DNA of 64,000 nucleotides, taken from assembly GCF_000023985.1 (NCBI RefSeq), contig NC_013156.1, positions 210,363 to 274,362 of the forward strand, written 5' to 3'. The notes beneath the pieces are model-generated. The model was not told the origin of the DNA. It did not search any database and saw only the letters and a list, made by a program, of their open reading frames with translations. Every line of letters begins with the position of its first letter. The first letter of the stretch is position 1. This document shows positions 38,341 through 48,277 of the stretch, one piece after another. Position numbers and translations under genes: made by a program. Origin of the DNA: Methanocaldococcus fervens AG86. Its GTDB lineage: Archaea; AGJL01; Methanococci; Methanococcales; Methanocaldococcaceae.

Positions 38341-38535
38341 CTATTCCCCCATCTTTGATAACGGTTCTAATATCCCAATTTCCCAGGGAGTTGCAACATT
38401 TTCTATGAATTTTGGTAGGTAGTTAAGTAAAGCATCAGGATTATTGATATTAAACACCAAATATATTGATGCTCCGATTATTACGGGTATTAAAAAAATT
38501 AATCCAATAATTTCTCCAATAGTTGTATTTCCCAT
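38341..38535 (-). CDS. 64-residue single-pass membrane protein in the restriction operon
   Basis: One strong transmembrane segment (IIGLIFLIPVIIGASIYLVF) after a short polar start, then an amphipathic tail (LLNYLPKFIENVATPWEIGIL). GGTGAAGCT precedes the ATG. The gene is in the same direction between hsdS (18 bp upstream) and the AAA ATPase. I do not recognise the family. Confidence 0.55.
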   Translation of the reverse strand: MGNTTIGEIIGLIFLIPVIIGASIYLVFNINNPDALLNYLPKFIENVATPWEIGILEPLSKMGE

Positions 38536-38553
38536 AGCTTCACCAAATTTATA

Positions 38554-39762
38554 TTATATCAACTCCCCCTCAAATGCTTTATTTAAAATACTCTCTTTTA
38601 ATTCTTTGAATAAGTTTAACTGCTTTTCTTGTAGTTGCTCTAATTGTTTAATTTTTTCACTTAAATTGTCTAAATAGTTTGCTATTTGTTTTTGTTTCTC
38701 TATGTCTGGTTTGTTATCTTTGTATGGTATTGGGATTAAGAGATTCTTTAAAATTTCCTTATTTAATGTATGTCCTTTTATTGCTGGATTTATGTATTTT
38801 TTATAATCAATTGATTGCAGAACCCAATATAAATAATCTCTCAAAATTTCTTCTTTTGGATAAATTGATATAATTGCTTCATTATGGACAGCATCAATAT
38901 TTAAAATTGCAGTTCTTCCAATAGTCAATTTAAAACTCATTAATAATGTTCCTTTTGGAACAATTTTCCCTTTAAAAACTTCTCTAAATGCTTCTTCTGA
39001 AATTTTTTCTTTTGTAGTGTTTATATATTTATCTTGCATATCTCCAATAGAAACCCAATGATAAACCCCATTTTCCCAATATCTTTTCTCACTTCTTTTT
39101 GGTGTTTTTCCCATTTTAAAATCAACAATATTTTCAAATTTAACCCATTTCCACCTTTCTCCTTCCTCTGCCTCTTTAAAAATCTTATTTAACACTGCAT
39201 TAAATAGCTCTTTTGTTTCATTTATTGCCTTTTCTCTTAATTTTATTGCCTTGTCTATTTCATTAAAGATTTTTTCAATCTTTTCAACGATTTGTTTTTG
39301 TTTTTCTAAATCTGGCTTTCCATCTTTAAATGGGATTGGGATTAATAAGTTATTAAATACTTCTTTTGAGACGTGTGGAATTCCAGCACCAGTTGTATTT
39401 TTATTAAGAATTGGGAAATAATGCTTTATAACAAAATAAATAAATTTTGGATGAACCTCTTTATTTTTAATAATTAATTTTACCATTGTTGAAGCCAATA
39501 TCCCTTCAATATCTGAAATAAAAATATCTCCTGCTTTTGAACCATCCCATATTAAAACCAAATCCCCTGGCTTTACTATTCTTAATTTTTCATTTTCTTC
39601 TGAATATTGTTTTAAAATTCCTGTTCTGAAATAATCTGCTGTTAAATATGGTAATGCATTATTATTTTTTTCTTTTATTAGGTTTTTAGGTTTTTTTCCT
39701 TTTTCTGTTTTTATTATTTCTTTCAATTTTACCCATTTCCAACCCTCTGGCAACTCATACAT
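38554..39762 (-). CDS. hsdS: Type I restriction-modification specificity subunit
   Basis: Two-fold repeat typical of HsdS. Each half has a target recognition domain followed by a long helix: ELPEGWKWVKLKEII to KQKQIVEKIEKIFNEIDKA (~1-170), and WKWVKFENIVDFKMG to KQKQIANYLDNLSEKI (~205-380). The repeated IPIPFKDGKPDLEKQKQI and IPIPYKDNKPDIEKQKQI mark both spacers. It decides the bipartite DNA recognition sequence. It starts 9 bp after hsdM. Confidence 0.94.
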   Translation of the reverse strand: MYELPEGWKWVKLKEIIKTEKGKKPKNLIKEKNNNALPYLTADYFRTGILKQYSEENEKLRIVKPGDLVLIWDGSKAGDIFISDIEGILASTMVKLIIKNKEVHPKFIYFVIKHYFPILNKNTTGAGIPHVSKEVFNNLLIPIPFKDGKPDLEKQKQIVEKIEKIFNEIDKAIKLREKAINETKELFNAVLNKIFKEAEEGERWKWVKFENIVDFKMGKTPKRSEKRYWENGVYHWVSIGDMQDKYINTTKEKISEEAFREVFKGKIVPKGTLLMSFKLTIGRTAILNIDAVHNEAIISIYPKEEILRDYLYWVLQSIDYKKYINPAIKGHTLNKEILKNLLIPIPYKDNKPDIEKQKQIANYLDNLSEKIKQLEQLQEKQLNLFKELKESILNKAFEGELI

Positions 39763-39771
39763 AATAATCCC

Positions 39772-41280
39772 CTACAACATACTTTTAATCTTCTTTATAA
39801 TTCCCTCAATCCTTAAATCAACCTCTTCAATCTCTTTTAAAATCTCCTCTGGTTCTCTATACTCAATCTCTTCTTTTTTGTTTGGATTTTTAGGTGTTAA
39901 GTCATAATCTCTCTTTTTAATCTCTTCAATAGAAACAATCCAACTATTTTCTGAAATCTCCCTCTTCTCAAATTTCTTTAAAGCATCTTCAAAGTCCTTA
40001 TCTTTAATTTTATTTTTCTTAGTAAATTTCCCCTCTAACTCATAATACCAAATCTCTTTTGTTGGCTCTCCAGATTTTTCAAAAAACACTATATTTGTCT
40101 TAACTCCTGCACCCATCTGACTAAAAACACCTTGAGGAAGAGAAACAATAGCAAAAACATTAAACTTCTCTAACAACTCCCTCCTTATCTCCTTAAACTT
40201 CCCACCACCAAACATTATTTGCCCCTCTGGTAAAATAACAGCCGCTCTTCCTCCATCCTTCAACTTTCTCATTATATACTGCAATGCTAAAGCTTCTGTT
40301 GCCTGAACTGGATAAGGAAAATTATTTTGAACAATTTTATTTTCTTTCCCTCCAAATGGTGGATTTGTCATAATTACATCATATTTTTCATGTTCAGGAA
40401 CATTATGAACATCTTCCATCAATGAATTTCTTCTATAATAGTTTGGTGTTAAAATTCCATGCAAAATCATATTCATAGTCCCCAACAAATAAGGCAACGG
40501 CTTTTTCTCATGTCCATAAAATGTCTCTCTCTGTAAAATTTCCTCCTCCTGCACTGTAATTTTATCCCCTAACTTATCTTTAATATACTTATACGCCTCA
40601 ACTAAAAACCCTGCAGAGCCACCAAACGGGTCAAAAATCTTCTCCCCAACCTTTGGCTTTATAATCTTAACAATAAACCTTATAACTGGTCTTGGTGTAT
40701 AAAACTCTCCACTCCAACCAGCCTCACTACCCATATTTAATAAAATCTCCTCATATATTTGAGATAAAACCTGAGTATCTTCATAATTTCTTGGGTCAAT
40801 TTTATCTATCTTCTCAATCACATCCATTAAATTATAAGGTGATTTCATCTTATTTCCAGAGATTTCCATAAATATTTGAGCTACCTTCTCCCTCTCTGGT
40901 GTCCCACTCAAATTTCTCAAGTATGGGAATAAAATATTATTTATAAAGTGGATTATAGCATTTTCTGGTTTATCTATCTTTTTAAATTCTTCATCAACAT
41001 CATCAACAAATTCTTTTAAACATTCTTTTGGCTTTCCTATCCAATCTCTTTTTGCCCAATTGCTCCATCTGTATTTTTTGTCAATAACTGGAATATACTC
41101 CTCTCCATTCAAAATAGCTATCTCCTCTAACTCCTCCTCAACTCCTTCAAAAACCTTCAAAAACAAAAGCCATGACAACTGCTCAATATAATCTGTAGCC
41201 CCAGAAGTTCCATCATCAGTTCTTAAAATATCACACGCTGTTTTTATCTCACTTCTTATTAACGCCTCTCTCTTGCTCAT
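39772..41280 (-). CDS. hsdM: Type I restriction-modification DNA methyltransferase subunit
   Basis: N6-adenine methyltransferase. The N-terminal helical domain (SEIKTACDILRTDDGTSGATDYIEQL) is followed by the SAM-binding DPFGGSAGFLVEAY and catalytic MTNPPFGGKEN (NPPF) motifs, then GGRAAVILPEGQIMFGGG. 502 residues is normal. AAGTGATAACT precedes the ATG at 41280; the ORF could extend to GTG 41289, which lies within that site. First gene of the operon. Confidence 0.95.
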   Translation of the reverse strand: MSKREALIRSEIKTACDILRTDDGTSGATDYIEQLSWLLFLKVFEGVEEELEEIAILNGEEYIPVIDKKYRWSNWAKRDWIGKPKECLKEFVDDVDEEFKKIDKPENAIIHFINNILFPYLRNLSGTPEREKVAQIFMEISGNKMKSPYNLMDVIEKIDKIDPRNYEDTQVLSQIYEEILLNMGSEAGWSGEFYTPRPVIRFIVKIIKPKVGEKIFDPFGGSAGFLVEAYKYIKDKLGDKITVQEEEILQRETFYGHEKKPLPYLLGTMNMILHGILTPNYYRRNSLMEDVHNVPEHEKYDVIMTNPPFGGKENKIVQNNFPYPVQATEALALQYIMRKLKDGGRAAVILPEGQIMFGGGKFKEIRRELLEKFNVFAIVSLPQGVFSQMGAGVKTNIVFFEKSGEPTKEIWYYELEGKFTKKNKIKDKDFEDALKKFEKREISENSWIVSIEEIKKRDYDLTPKNPNKKEEIEYREPEEILKEIEEVDLRIEGIIKKIKSML

Positions 41281-41337
41281 AGTTATCACTTTAAATTTTT
41301 TTATTTAAAAATTAAAAAAGCTAATTTTTATTAAAAA

Positions 41338-42312
41338 TCAACACCCACAAATAAACTCTTTCTTAAAATCAAAAACAACTTCTTTATTTTCACCATCGGT
41401 AATATACAATTTCTTTTCAGCTATAACCTCACCACATATCTCTGCAGTCATCTCAACATCTTCAAAAATATCTTTAATCTCTTTAAAGTTCTCTTCTTTT
41501 GCAGTTAAAACATAACCACTACCTGGATAAACTTTAAGCCAGTGGATTAAATCAATCTCTTCTGGTTTTGGGATTTTAGTTATATCAACAACTCCTCCTT
41601 TCCTTGAAACCTCTAATAGCATCCCTAAAGTTCCAATAGCTCCTGGATTGCTTATATCTTTACATGAGTTGGCTAATTTATTCTCTGCAATTTGAACTAA
41701 AGCATCCATTTGAGCCTTAACCAATTTCTTCGATTTCATTGTTGTTGTGTCCCAATTTAATTGGAATGATTTGTATATCTGCCCAACCAAATCATAGGCG
41801 AAGATAATCTTATCCCCAATTTTTGCGTTATCGCTCCTCAATATACAATCTTTTTTAGCAATGCCAGTTATTGAGACATCTAATACATTACACATAGCAT
41901 CTGGATGCGTATGCCCTCCAACCATTGGAACTCCAAACTTTTTCACACCATCTTTAACCCCTTTTAAAACCTCCCTGCAGACATCTTTATCTTTTATACT
42001 TATTATATTGGTCATTCCTACGCACTTCCCTCCCATTGCCGCTATATCCTTACAATTAACTAAAACTGAGCAGTAGCCAGCCCACCAAGGGTCTGCCTCT
42101 AAAAGCTTTCCCCAAATTCCATCTGCAGCTAATAAAATGGCGTTATCTCCATCTACACCAATAACTGCAGCATCGTCACCAAAATCTACAATAATATCAA
42201 ACTCGTAATCTTCATCATCAAAATCAAAAATCTCTACAACATCTTTAATTGCTATCTTCCTCAAAATACCTTCAAAGTTCTTTATTTCATCTACAACCTT
42301 TTTTAAATTCAT
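41338..42312 (-). CDS. AIR synthase-related protein, methanogenesis marker 2-like
   Basis: PurM/SelD/HypE/ThiL superfamily ATP-dependent enzyme: FGDDAAVIGVDGDNAILLAADGIW, DIAAMGGKCVGMTN and VGGHTHPDA match the conserved ATP/metal sites. Its overall sequence fits methanogenesis marker protein 2 as I remember it; no function has been established to my knowledge. The C-terminus ends in FICGC, an odd exposed Cys-Gly-Cys. Not SelD: it lacks the Cys/Sec-containing N-terminal loop. Confidence 0.78.
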   Translation of the reverse strand: MNLKKVVDEIKNFEGILRKIAIKDVVEIFDFDDEDYEFDIIVDFGDDAAVIGVDGDNAILLAADGIWGKLLEADPWWAGYCSVLVNCKDIAAMGGKCVGMTNIISIKDKDVCREVLKGVKDGVKKFGVPMVGGHTHPDAMCNVLDVSITGIAKKDCILRSDNAKIGDKIIFAYDLVGQIYKSFQLNWDTTTMKSKKLVKAQMDALVQIAENKLANSCKDISNPGAIGTLGMLLEVSRKGGVVDITKIPKPEEIDLIHWLKVYPGSGYVLTAKEENFKEIKDIFEDVEMTAEICGEVIAEKKLYITDGENKEVVFDFKKEFICGC

Positions 42313-42429
42313 ACAATCCCCTTTATTTTTGCTAATACATTATTTCTTTTAAAAGTTTCGATTTCCATATTTTTAAGATTTTCCAAATAATTAATGAAAT
42401 AAGCCTAATAAAAATAAAAAATTAGCTAT

Positions 42430-43677
42430 TTATTGGCTTTTATACTTTTTATATGACTCTTTAAGCATCTCGATTACTGGAAGTTTCTCTCCAGCTAAGA
42501 AATCTAAGGTAGCTCCTCCTCCAGTACTAACATGGTCTATTTTGTCAGCAACACCAAACAACTCTGCTGCAGCAGATAAATGTCCTCCACCAATAACTGA
42601 AAATCCTTTTGAGTTGGTTATAGCCTTTAATATTTCTTCAGTTCCTACCGCGAATGCCTCTTTCTCAAACACTCCTGCAGGACCATTAGCAACTATCGTC
42701 TTTGCCTCTTTGATAATTTCACTGTAAAGCTCTATAGTCTTTTCTCCAATGTCGTTAATTAAATGCTCAACCTTCTCATCTTTGTTTAATTCAATTTCAA
42801 CTCTCTCCTCATTGATATTTAGAGCTGCATCAACGGGAACAACAATTTTATCTTCAAATTTATCTAACAACTCCTTAGCTATTTCTATTTGATTTTTCAA
42901 TCCGAGATTTTCAATAACTTCTTCATTAACTCCTAAATCGTATCCCATAGCTACAAGGAAGATATTTGCAACAATTCCTGATGTTAAAATTTTGTCAGCA
43001 GTTCCATTCTCTAAAACGTTTTTCATAACTCTTATTGAATCATCCGCCTTAGCACCACCTAAAACATAAACACAAGGTCTTTCTGGATTTTCTAAAACCT
43101 TTGACAAAACCCCAACTTCTTTTTCCATCAATCTTCCTGCAATCATTGGCATGTAGTAGGAGAAACCAACCAAAGAAGGCTGAGCCCTATGTGCAGCAGC
43201 AAACGCATCATTAACAAAATAGTCAAATAATGGAGCTAACTTTTTAATTAAATTTGTCTCAGCCTGCTTTTTTGGAGTAATTCCTTCCCATTTTTTCCAA
43301 TCACTTAAAACCTCTTCAGAATAAAACCTAACGTTTTCTAACAATATAACATCTCCACATTTCATTTTAGTTATTGCCTCTCTCGCTCTAGAACCTATAG
43401 CCTCATCAATATACTCAACTTCTTTACCAATAACATCTGATAAAACCTTTGCATGGTTTTTTAATGTTGTAAAATCTTTCTTTCCTGGCCTGCTTTGGTG
43501 GGCCAATATAACAATTTTAGCATTTTTGTTTATGAGCTCTGTAACCGTCCTCCTAATCTCTCTAATTCTTTTATCATCTAAAATCTCTCCGGTATTTGGC
43601 TCTATTGGACAGTTTATATCTACTCTCAAAACCACTCTTTTCTCATCAAAGTTAAAATCGTCCAATGTTAAAAACAT
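42430..43677 (-). CDS. pgk: Phosphoglycerate kinase
   Basis: Archaeal PGK. The N-terminal [27 protein letters not shown], the substrate-binding [13 protein letters not shown] and the nucleotide-binding [12 protein letters not shown] and [13 protein letters not shown] motifs are intact. It interconverts 1,3-bisphosphoglycerate and 3-phosphoglycerate, mainly for gluconeogenesis in this autotroph. GAGGGATGGGC before the ATG at 43677 suggests that start rather than 43683. Confidence 0.96.
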   Translation of the reverse strand: MFLTLDDFNFDEKRVVLRVDINCPIEPNTGEILDDKRIREIRRTVTELINKNAKIVILAHQSRPGKKDFTTLKNHAKVLSDVIGKEVEYIDEAIGSRAREAITKMKCGDVILLENVRFYSEEVLSDWKKWEGITPKKQAETNLIKKLAPLFDYFVNDAFAAAHRAQPSLVGFSYYMPMIAGRLMEKEVGVLSKVLENPERPCVYVLGGAKADDSIRVMKNVLENGTADKILTSGIVANIFLVAMGYDLGVNEEVIENLGLKNQIEIAKELLDKFEDKIVVPVDAALNINEERVEIELNKDEKVEHLINDIGEKTIELYSEIIKEAKTIVANGPAGVFEKEAFAVGTEEILKAITNSKGFSVIGGGHLSAAAELFGVADKIDHVSTGGGATLDFLAGEKLPVIEMLKESYKKYKSQ

Positions 43678-43734
43678 GCCCATCCCTCGGAATTCTTTTG
43701 AGTATTTTTATTTTAAGTAGGGAGTTTATAAATT

Positions 43735-44040
43735 TTACCTAACAACATCTTTTAGCCATTTTATATACTCGTCATTTACATCCTCAACATTCATCTTCAT
43801 AATCAAAGGTGTGGTATATGGGTGCAGTTCCTTAATAACCTTTTTCAATTCATCCCATTTATCATCATCTGTTTTTAAAATCGCTCCTATTTCATTATCT
43901 TCCTCAATCTTACCTTCCCACCAGTACATTGCCTTATGCTCCCTTAAGTTTGCACAGGCTATTAACTTTCTCTCAAGGAGGAGTTTAACTACTTTTTCAG
44001 CACTTTCCCAATCTGGAAATGTTGTATATACAATAATCAT
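43735..44040 (-). CDS. cutA: CutA1 divalent-ion tolerance protein
   Basis: About 101 residues, starting MIIVYTTFPDWESAEKVV, with ACANLREHKAMYWWEGKIEED, ILKTDDDKWDEL and HPYTTPLIMKMNVEDVNDEYIKWL. This matches the trimeric CutA1 fold. The physiological role is unclear despite the name. The ATG at 44040 follows GGTGATT; the GTG at 44052 is within that site. Confidence 0.93.
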   Translation of the reverse strand: MIIVYTTFPDWESAEKVVKLLLERKLIACANLREHKAMYWWEGKIEEDNEIGAILKTDDDKWDELKKVIKELHPYTTPLIMKMNVEDVNDEYIKWLKDVVR

Positions 44041-44144
44041 AATAATCACCAAATTTAATAAAACCTAATTTAAAAATAATTATTAAAACTCTAATATAAA
44101 ACTAATTTTAATATAATTTTTCAATAGCGAGTAAGGTGAAAATC

Positions 44145-45116
44145 ATGTTAATAAGACCAAGAAGGTTAAGAAAAAATCAAAAAATTAGAGATTTAGTTAG
44201 AGAAACAACATTAACAAAAAATGACTTAATTATGCCAATTTTTGTGGATGAAAATCTAAAAGGAAATGAAAAGAAGGAAATTAACTCAATGCCAAATCAA
44301 TACAGGTTTAGTGTAGAAGGGGCTATAGAAGAGGCTAAAGAAATAGCTGATTTAGGTATTCCAGCTGTGATATTGTTTGGTATTCCAAAGCATAAGGATG
44401 AGATGGCAAGCTCAGCATATGATAAAAATGGAGTGGTTCAAAGAACCCTAAGAGGAATTAAAGAGGAGTTAGGGGATGAGCTTTTAGTTATAGCTGATTG
44501 TTGTTTGTGTGAATACACAAGCCATGGACATTGTGGAATTGTTAAGGATGGGAAGATTTTAAATGATGCCACTTTACCAATATTGGCAAAGATAGCCTTA
44601 TCTTATGCTGAGGCAGGGGTTGATATCGTCGCCCCTTCAGATATGATGGATGGAAGAGTTAAAGCTATAAGGGAAGCTTTAGAAGAGAATGGTTATGATG
44701 ATGTTGCTATAATGAGTTATTCTGCAAAATATGCATCATCGTTTTATGGGCCGTTTAGAGAAGCGGCTGAAAGCTCGCCAAAGTTTGGAGATAGGAAGAG
44801 TTATCAAATGGACATTGGAAATGCAAGAGAGGCTTTAAAAGAGATTGCCTTAGATATAGAGGAAGGGGCTGATTTAATTTTGGTTAAGCCAGCTCTACCA
44901 TATTTAGATATAATAAGAATGGCTAAAGATACTTTTAATATACCTATTGGCGGTTACTGCGTTAGTGGAGAGTATGCGATGGTTGAAGCAGCGGCAAGAA
45001 ATGGATGGCTGGATAGGGAGAAAGTTATTTATGAAGTGTTGTTAAGTATAAAAAGGGCGGGAGCTGATTTTATTATAACATATTGGGCTAAGGAAGTTGC
45101 TAAGAAACTATTATAA
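44145..45116 (+). CDS. hemB: Porphobilinogen synthase
   Basis: Condenses two 5-aminolevulinates to porphobilinogen for corrinoid, F430 and haem precursors. Seen: RPRRLRKN start, metal-binding [15 protein letters not shown] (zinc-type Cys cluster), the [13 protein letters not shown] segment, active-site [16 protein letters not shown] and [13 protein letters not shown] with the Schiff-base Lys. ATG 44145 follows AAGGTGAAAATC. Next gene starts 19 bp downstream. Confidence 0.96.
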   Translation: MLIRPRRLRKNQKIRDLVRETTLTKNDLIMPIFVDENLKGNEKKEINSMPNQYRFSVEGAIEEAKEIADLGIPAVILFGIPKHKDEMASSAYDKNGVVQRTLRGIKEELGDELLVIADCCLCEYTSHGHCGIVKDGKILNDATLPILAKIALSYAEAGVDIVAPSDMMDGRVKAIREALEENGYDDVAIMSYSAKYASSFYGPFREAAESSPKFGDRKSYQMDIGNAREALKEIALDIEEGADLILVKPALPYLDIIRMAKDTFNIPIGGYCVSGEYAMVEAAARNGWLDREKVIYEVLLSIKRAGADFIITYWAKEVAKKLL

Positions 45117-45135
45117 AAATATTGTAGGGAAAACT

Positions 45136-45726
45136 ATGAACATCTTAAAAAATTTTTCAGTTCCTAATTTGTGTGATGCTGGTGCTAAACCTTTAAAAGG
45201 TATTAAACCGATTTTAGATAACCAAGGAGTTGTTTTTGGTGAAGCAGTAACTGTAAAAACAAGCTATGACGATTGGGGAACGGTAGTTAAGAGTATAAGC
45301 TTAGCAAAAAATAAATTTATTGTAGTTGAAGTTGTTGGAGAAAAAAGGTATGAAACAGCAGTTTGGGGTGGTTTAGCCTCATTAAACGCTAAAATAAAAG
45401 GAGTTAAAGGGATTGTTATAGATGGGTGTGTGAGGGATGTTGAAGATATAAAAGCCTTAAAATTTCCAGTATTTACAAAAAATTTCTGCCCTAATGCAGG
45501 AAAACCTTTAAACGTTGGGGATGTAAATGTTACCATAAACTGTGGTGGAGTTTTAATAAATCCTGGGGATATAGTTGTAGGAGACTGCAATGGTGTAGCA
45601 GTGATAAAGAGGGAAGAGCTTCAATATGTTATAGAGAATGTTAAAAATATTAAGGAGAAAGAAAGAAAAATTAGGGAGAGAATTTTAAGAGGCCAAGATT
45701 TGAGGGATATTTTAAACTTAAAATAA
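45136..45726 (+). CDS. RraA/DlpA-like protein
   Basis: RraA-like superfamily, formerly annotated as dimethylmenaquinone methyltransferase. Motifs: LCDAGAKPLKGIKPI, GEAVTVKTSYDDW, VVEVVGEKRYETAVWGGLASLNAKIKGVKGIVIDGCVRD and VNVGDVNVTINCGGVLINPGDIVVGDCNGVAVIKRE. The GDxxVxDxxGV region binds metal in aldolase members (HMG/CHA aldolase); archaeal function is uncertain. TAGGGAAAACT precedes ATG 45136. Confidence 0.85.
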   Translation: MNILKNFSVPNLCDAGAKPLKGIKPILDNQGVVFGEAVTVKTSYDDWGTVVKSISLAKNKFIVVEVVGEKRYETAVWGGLASLNAKIKGVKGIVIDGCVRDVEDIKALKFPVFTKNFCPNAGKPLNVGDVNVTINCGGVLINPGDIVVGDCNGVAVIKREELQYVIENVKNIKEKERKIRERILRGQDLRDILNLK

Positions 45727-45739
45727 ACTGAGGTGATAT

Positions 45740-46315
45740 GTGTTGGAAATTCCGCGTAGTCTGAAATCTTTTATAAATACCATAAATGGAGAATCTGGAA
45801 TAAGGTATATGGTTAGAGGTCTCATAGACGGTTCTTTATCAGCTCTTGGAGTTGTTATTGGGGCAAGTGGAGCTGCAGACGCTTCTGTTATTATAGCCGC
45901 TGGACTTGGAGGGGGAATAGCTAACGGTTTATCAAACATACTTGGAGCTTTTACAGCTGAAAAGGCATCATTAGAAAGAGAAAGGATACAAAAAGAGAAG
46001 AGTTTATTAAAAAAGAATGGATATTTAAAGAAGTCCATAATTTACAAAAAAGCCATTAGAGAGACGATGATTTGCGGGCTTATAGATGGGATATCAACAG
46101 CCCTTGGTTCAGCACTTCCAGTAATCCCTTTCTTCTTCTTTAATATATCAACTGCTTTATACGTGGCTATAGCAATAACTATAGTGGAGTTATTTACATT
46201 GGGAGTGTTTATAGGTAAGATTTCCAAAGAAAATGTTGTAGTTTCTGGAATAAAAATGGTTGTTGGAGCTTTAATTGTATCCGTTCTATGCTTTATGATA
46301 GAGAGAGTATTTTAA
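45740..46315 (+). CDS. VIT1/CCC1-like membrane protein
   Basis: Four or five hydrophobic segments with the family pattern MVRGLIDGSLSALGVVIGASGAAD, a Gly-rich helix (IAAGLGGGIANGLSNILGAFTAEKA), a charged cytosolic loop (ERERIQKEKS) and a second similar GLIDGISTALGSALPVIPFF. Homologues move iron or manganese. It starts at GTG 45740 or, with better spacing from AGGTGAT, TTG 45743. Confidence 0.8.
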   Translation: MLEIPRSLKSFINTINGESGIRYMVRGLIDGSLSALGVVIGASGAADASVIIAAGLGGGIANGLSNILGAFTAEKASLERERIQKEKSLLKKNGYLKKSIIYKKAIRETMICGLIDGISTALGSALPVIPFFFFNISTALYVAIAITIVELFTLGVFIGKISKENVVVSGIKMVVGALIVSVLCFMIERVF

Positions 46316-46325
46316 TTGGGAAAAC

Positions 46326-46856
46326 ATGAAGGCAAAAGAATTATTTAAAAATCTAAAAAAAGAGCTTGATAATTTTAGCATATATGATATAATGATGATT
46401 AGAAGCTTTATTGAAAAAGATGCTAAATACCTCCCCCCACAATATAAAAATCATTATGTTGAGGCTATGATGAAATATTTAATTGAAACATTTAATGAGA
46501 TAAAAAAGAAAAAAGTTGATGAGATTGAAGATGAAGAAATTGACGAAAAAAAGTTAAACAAGATGTTAAATAGAATCGAAAACTTTAGAAAATACTATAG
46601 TTCAGATGAAGAGGGATTTATAAATCTCTCAAAAATTCTCTGCCCGTATTTAGCTTTTATTGCTAAAAAGCCATTACATCCAGAATATTTAACGTTTCCA
46701 GGAAATGTAAAAATTATTAAAAAAGGTAATGATTATTATTGCCCAGTTAAAAATAAGCAGCTTAATGAATATTCCTTATGTGAATTCTGTGTAGCTAAGA
46801 GCATGGATGAGTTAAAAAAATTAAGTAGGGAAAAAGATGATAAAGGAGATTTTTAG
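46326..46856 (+). CDS. DUF2115 (UPF0305) family protein
   Basis: 176 residues, mostly helical, with a C-terminal cysteine motif CPVKNKQLNEYSLCEFCVA and conserved CPYLAFIAKKPLHPEYLTFPG. Methanogen-specific family of unknown function. It overlaps the downstream queE gene by 20 bp, indicating coupled translation. Confidence 0.8.
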   Translation: MKAKELFKNLKKELDNFSIYDIMMIRSFIEKDAKYLPPQYKNHYVEAMMKYLIETFNEIKKKKVDEIEDEEIDEKKLNKMLNRIENFRKYYSSDEEGFINLSKILCPYLAFIAKKPLHPEYLTFPGNVKIIKKGNDYYCPVKNKQLNEYSLCEFCVAKSMDELKKLSREKDDKGDF

Positions 46857-47568
46857 CTCAATAATGGGTGAAGGAAAATACATTGGAAGAAGATTCATAT
46901 TTGTGAGATTTGCTGGCTGTCCGTTGAAGTGTATTTATTGTGATGAGGAGAGTAAAAGCTATTTGAATAGAGTTGAAAAAATTCCTGGTAGTGGGGAATT
47001 TGAAACTTTAAAAAATATGGATGTTGAAGATGTGGTAAATGCAGTGGATAAATTGAGAACTCCAGATTTGTTCGCAGTATCTTTTACTGGTGGAGAACCA
47101 TTACTTTATAGCAAAAAAATAAAAGAAATCGCTGAAATTTTAAAAGATAAGGGGTATAGAACTTTTTTAGAAAGTAATGGTCTATTTCCAGAAAAAGTAT
47201 TTTATTTTGATATTGCATCTATCGATATAAAGCTGAAAGAGCATTTTGAGTTTATAAAAGATAATGAATACAAAAAACTATACAAAAAAGAGCTTGAAAC
47301 AATTAAAAAGCTATATAATTTAAATTCTGATGTTTATGCAAAGGTTGTTATAATGGAAAACACAGACATAGAGGATGTAAAAAGAATAGCAAAGGACTTG
47401 AGCGATATAGGGGATATAACTTTATGCATTCAACCAGTAACGCCTAATGGGGATATAAAATCTCCTTCTCAGAGAAAATTATTTGAAATTATGGAGGCGT
47501 GTGGAGAGTATCTAAAAGATAACGTCATGCTAACAATACAAATGCATAAGTATTTGGGAATGCTATAA
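46837..47568 (+). CDS. queE: 7-carboxy-7-deazaguanine synthase
   Basis: Radical SAM enzyme of 7-deazaguanine (archaeosine) synthesis, turning carboxytetrahydropterin into CDG. FVRFAGCPLKCIYCDEE has the CxxxCxxC cluster motif; SFTGGEPLLY and FLESNGLFP follow. GEGKYIGRRFIF at the N-terminus matches QueE. Length 243. The start lies inside the DUF2115 gene. Confidence 0.92.
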   Translation: MIKEIFSSIMGEGKYIGRRFIFVRFAGCPLKCIYCDEESKSYLNRVEKIPGSGEFETLKNMDVEDVVNAVDKLRTPDLFAVSFTGGEPLLYSKKIKEIAEILKDKGYRTFLESNGLFPEKVFYFDIASIDIKLKEHFEFIKDNEYKKLYKKELETIKKLYNLNSDVYAKVVIMENTDIEDVKRIAKDLSDIGDITLCIQPVTPNGDIKSPSQRKLFEIMEACGEYLKDNVMLTIQMHKYLGML

Positions 47569-47603
47569 TAATTAATAACAATTATTTTGTAATGAGGGAG
47601 ATT

Positions 47604-48227
47604 ATGAATAAGGAATTATTAAAAAAAGTCATGGAGTTAAAGAATAACGGGCTTACAATTGGAGAGATTGCTGATGAGTTAAATGTGTCAATGGATACTG
47701 CAAGATATTTAGTTTTAAATGCTGAGAAATTATTAAAAGAGGAAGAAGAAGTAACAAAACTTAAAAATGTGGATATATTTATTGATTGGAGAAACATTGG
47801 CTGTTCAGCAAATAGATTAAAATACGTAAGCTCAATAATAGTTGATATTCTAAAAAGCAGGAATATTGAATTTGACACCGTTGTTGGAATTTCAACAAGT
47901 GGAGTTCCTATAGCTACTTTAGTGGCATCTGAGTTGGGTAAAGAACTAACAATCTACATACCAAAGAAACATATATCTGAAGAAGGTAAAAAGATAACGG
48001 GTTCAATATCACAAAACTTTTCTTCAGTAAATTACAAGAGGGCTGTTATTATAGATGACGTTGTTACGAGGGGTAGTACACTAAAAGAATGCATAAACCA
48101 ACTAAAAGAAATCTGCAGCCCAAAATTGGTCGTTGTTTTGATTGATAAAAGTGGATTAGATGAGATTGAAGGAGTTCCATTGATTCCATTAATTAGGGTT
48201 GGAGTAGTGAATTTAGAGGAGAAATAA
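47604..48227 (+). CDS. gfcR: GfcR-type regulator: HTH plus phosphoribosyltransferase domain
   Basis: An N-terminal helix-turn-helix (NGLTIGEIADELNVSMDTARYLV) is joined to an orotate phosphoribosyltransferase-like domain with the PRPP loop VIIDDVVTRGSTLKE and VVGISTSGVPIATLVASEL. Haloarchaeal homologues (GfcR) control glucose-degradation genes; in methanogens the ligand and targets are unknown. ATG 47604 follows GAGGGAGATT; a longer ATG at 47592 overlaps that site. Confidence 0.85.
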   Translation: MNKELLKKVMELKNNGLTIGEIADELNVSMDTARYLVLNAEKLLKEEEEVTKLKNVDIFIDWRNIGCSANRLKYVSSIIVDILKSRNIEFDTVVGISTSGVPIATLVASELGKELTIYIPKKHISEEGKKITGSISQNFSSVNYKRAVIIDDVVTRGSTLKECINQLKEICSPKLVVVLIDKSGLDEIEGVPLIPLIRVGVVNLEEK

Positions 48228-48277
48228 TATATAATTTAACTTAATTATTTTATCTAAAAATTTTTTGGAGGTATATT

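Noticed and set aside
41338..42312. Selenophosphate synthetase (SelD), tempting because of the Sec genes
   Set aside because: The AIR-synthase fold is shared, but the SelD-specific N-terminal Cys/Sec-Lys loop is missing; it fits methanogenesis marker 2 better.
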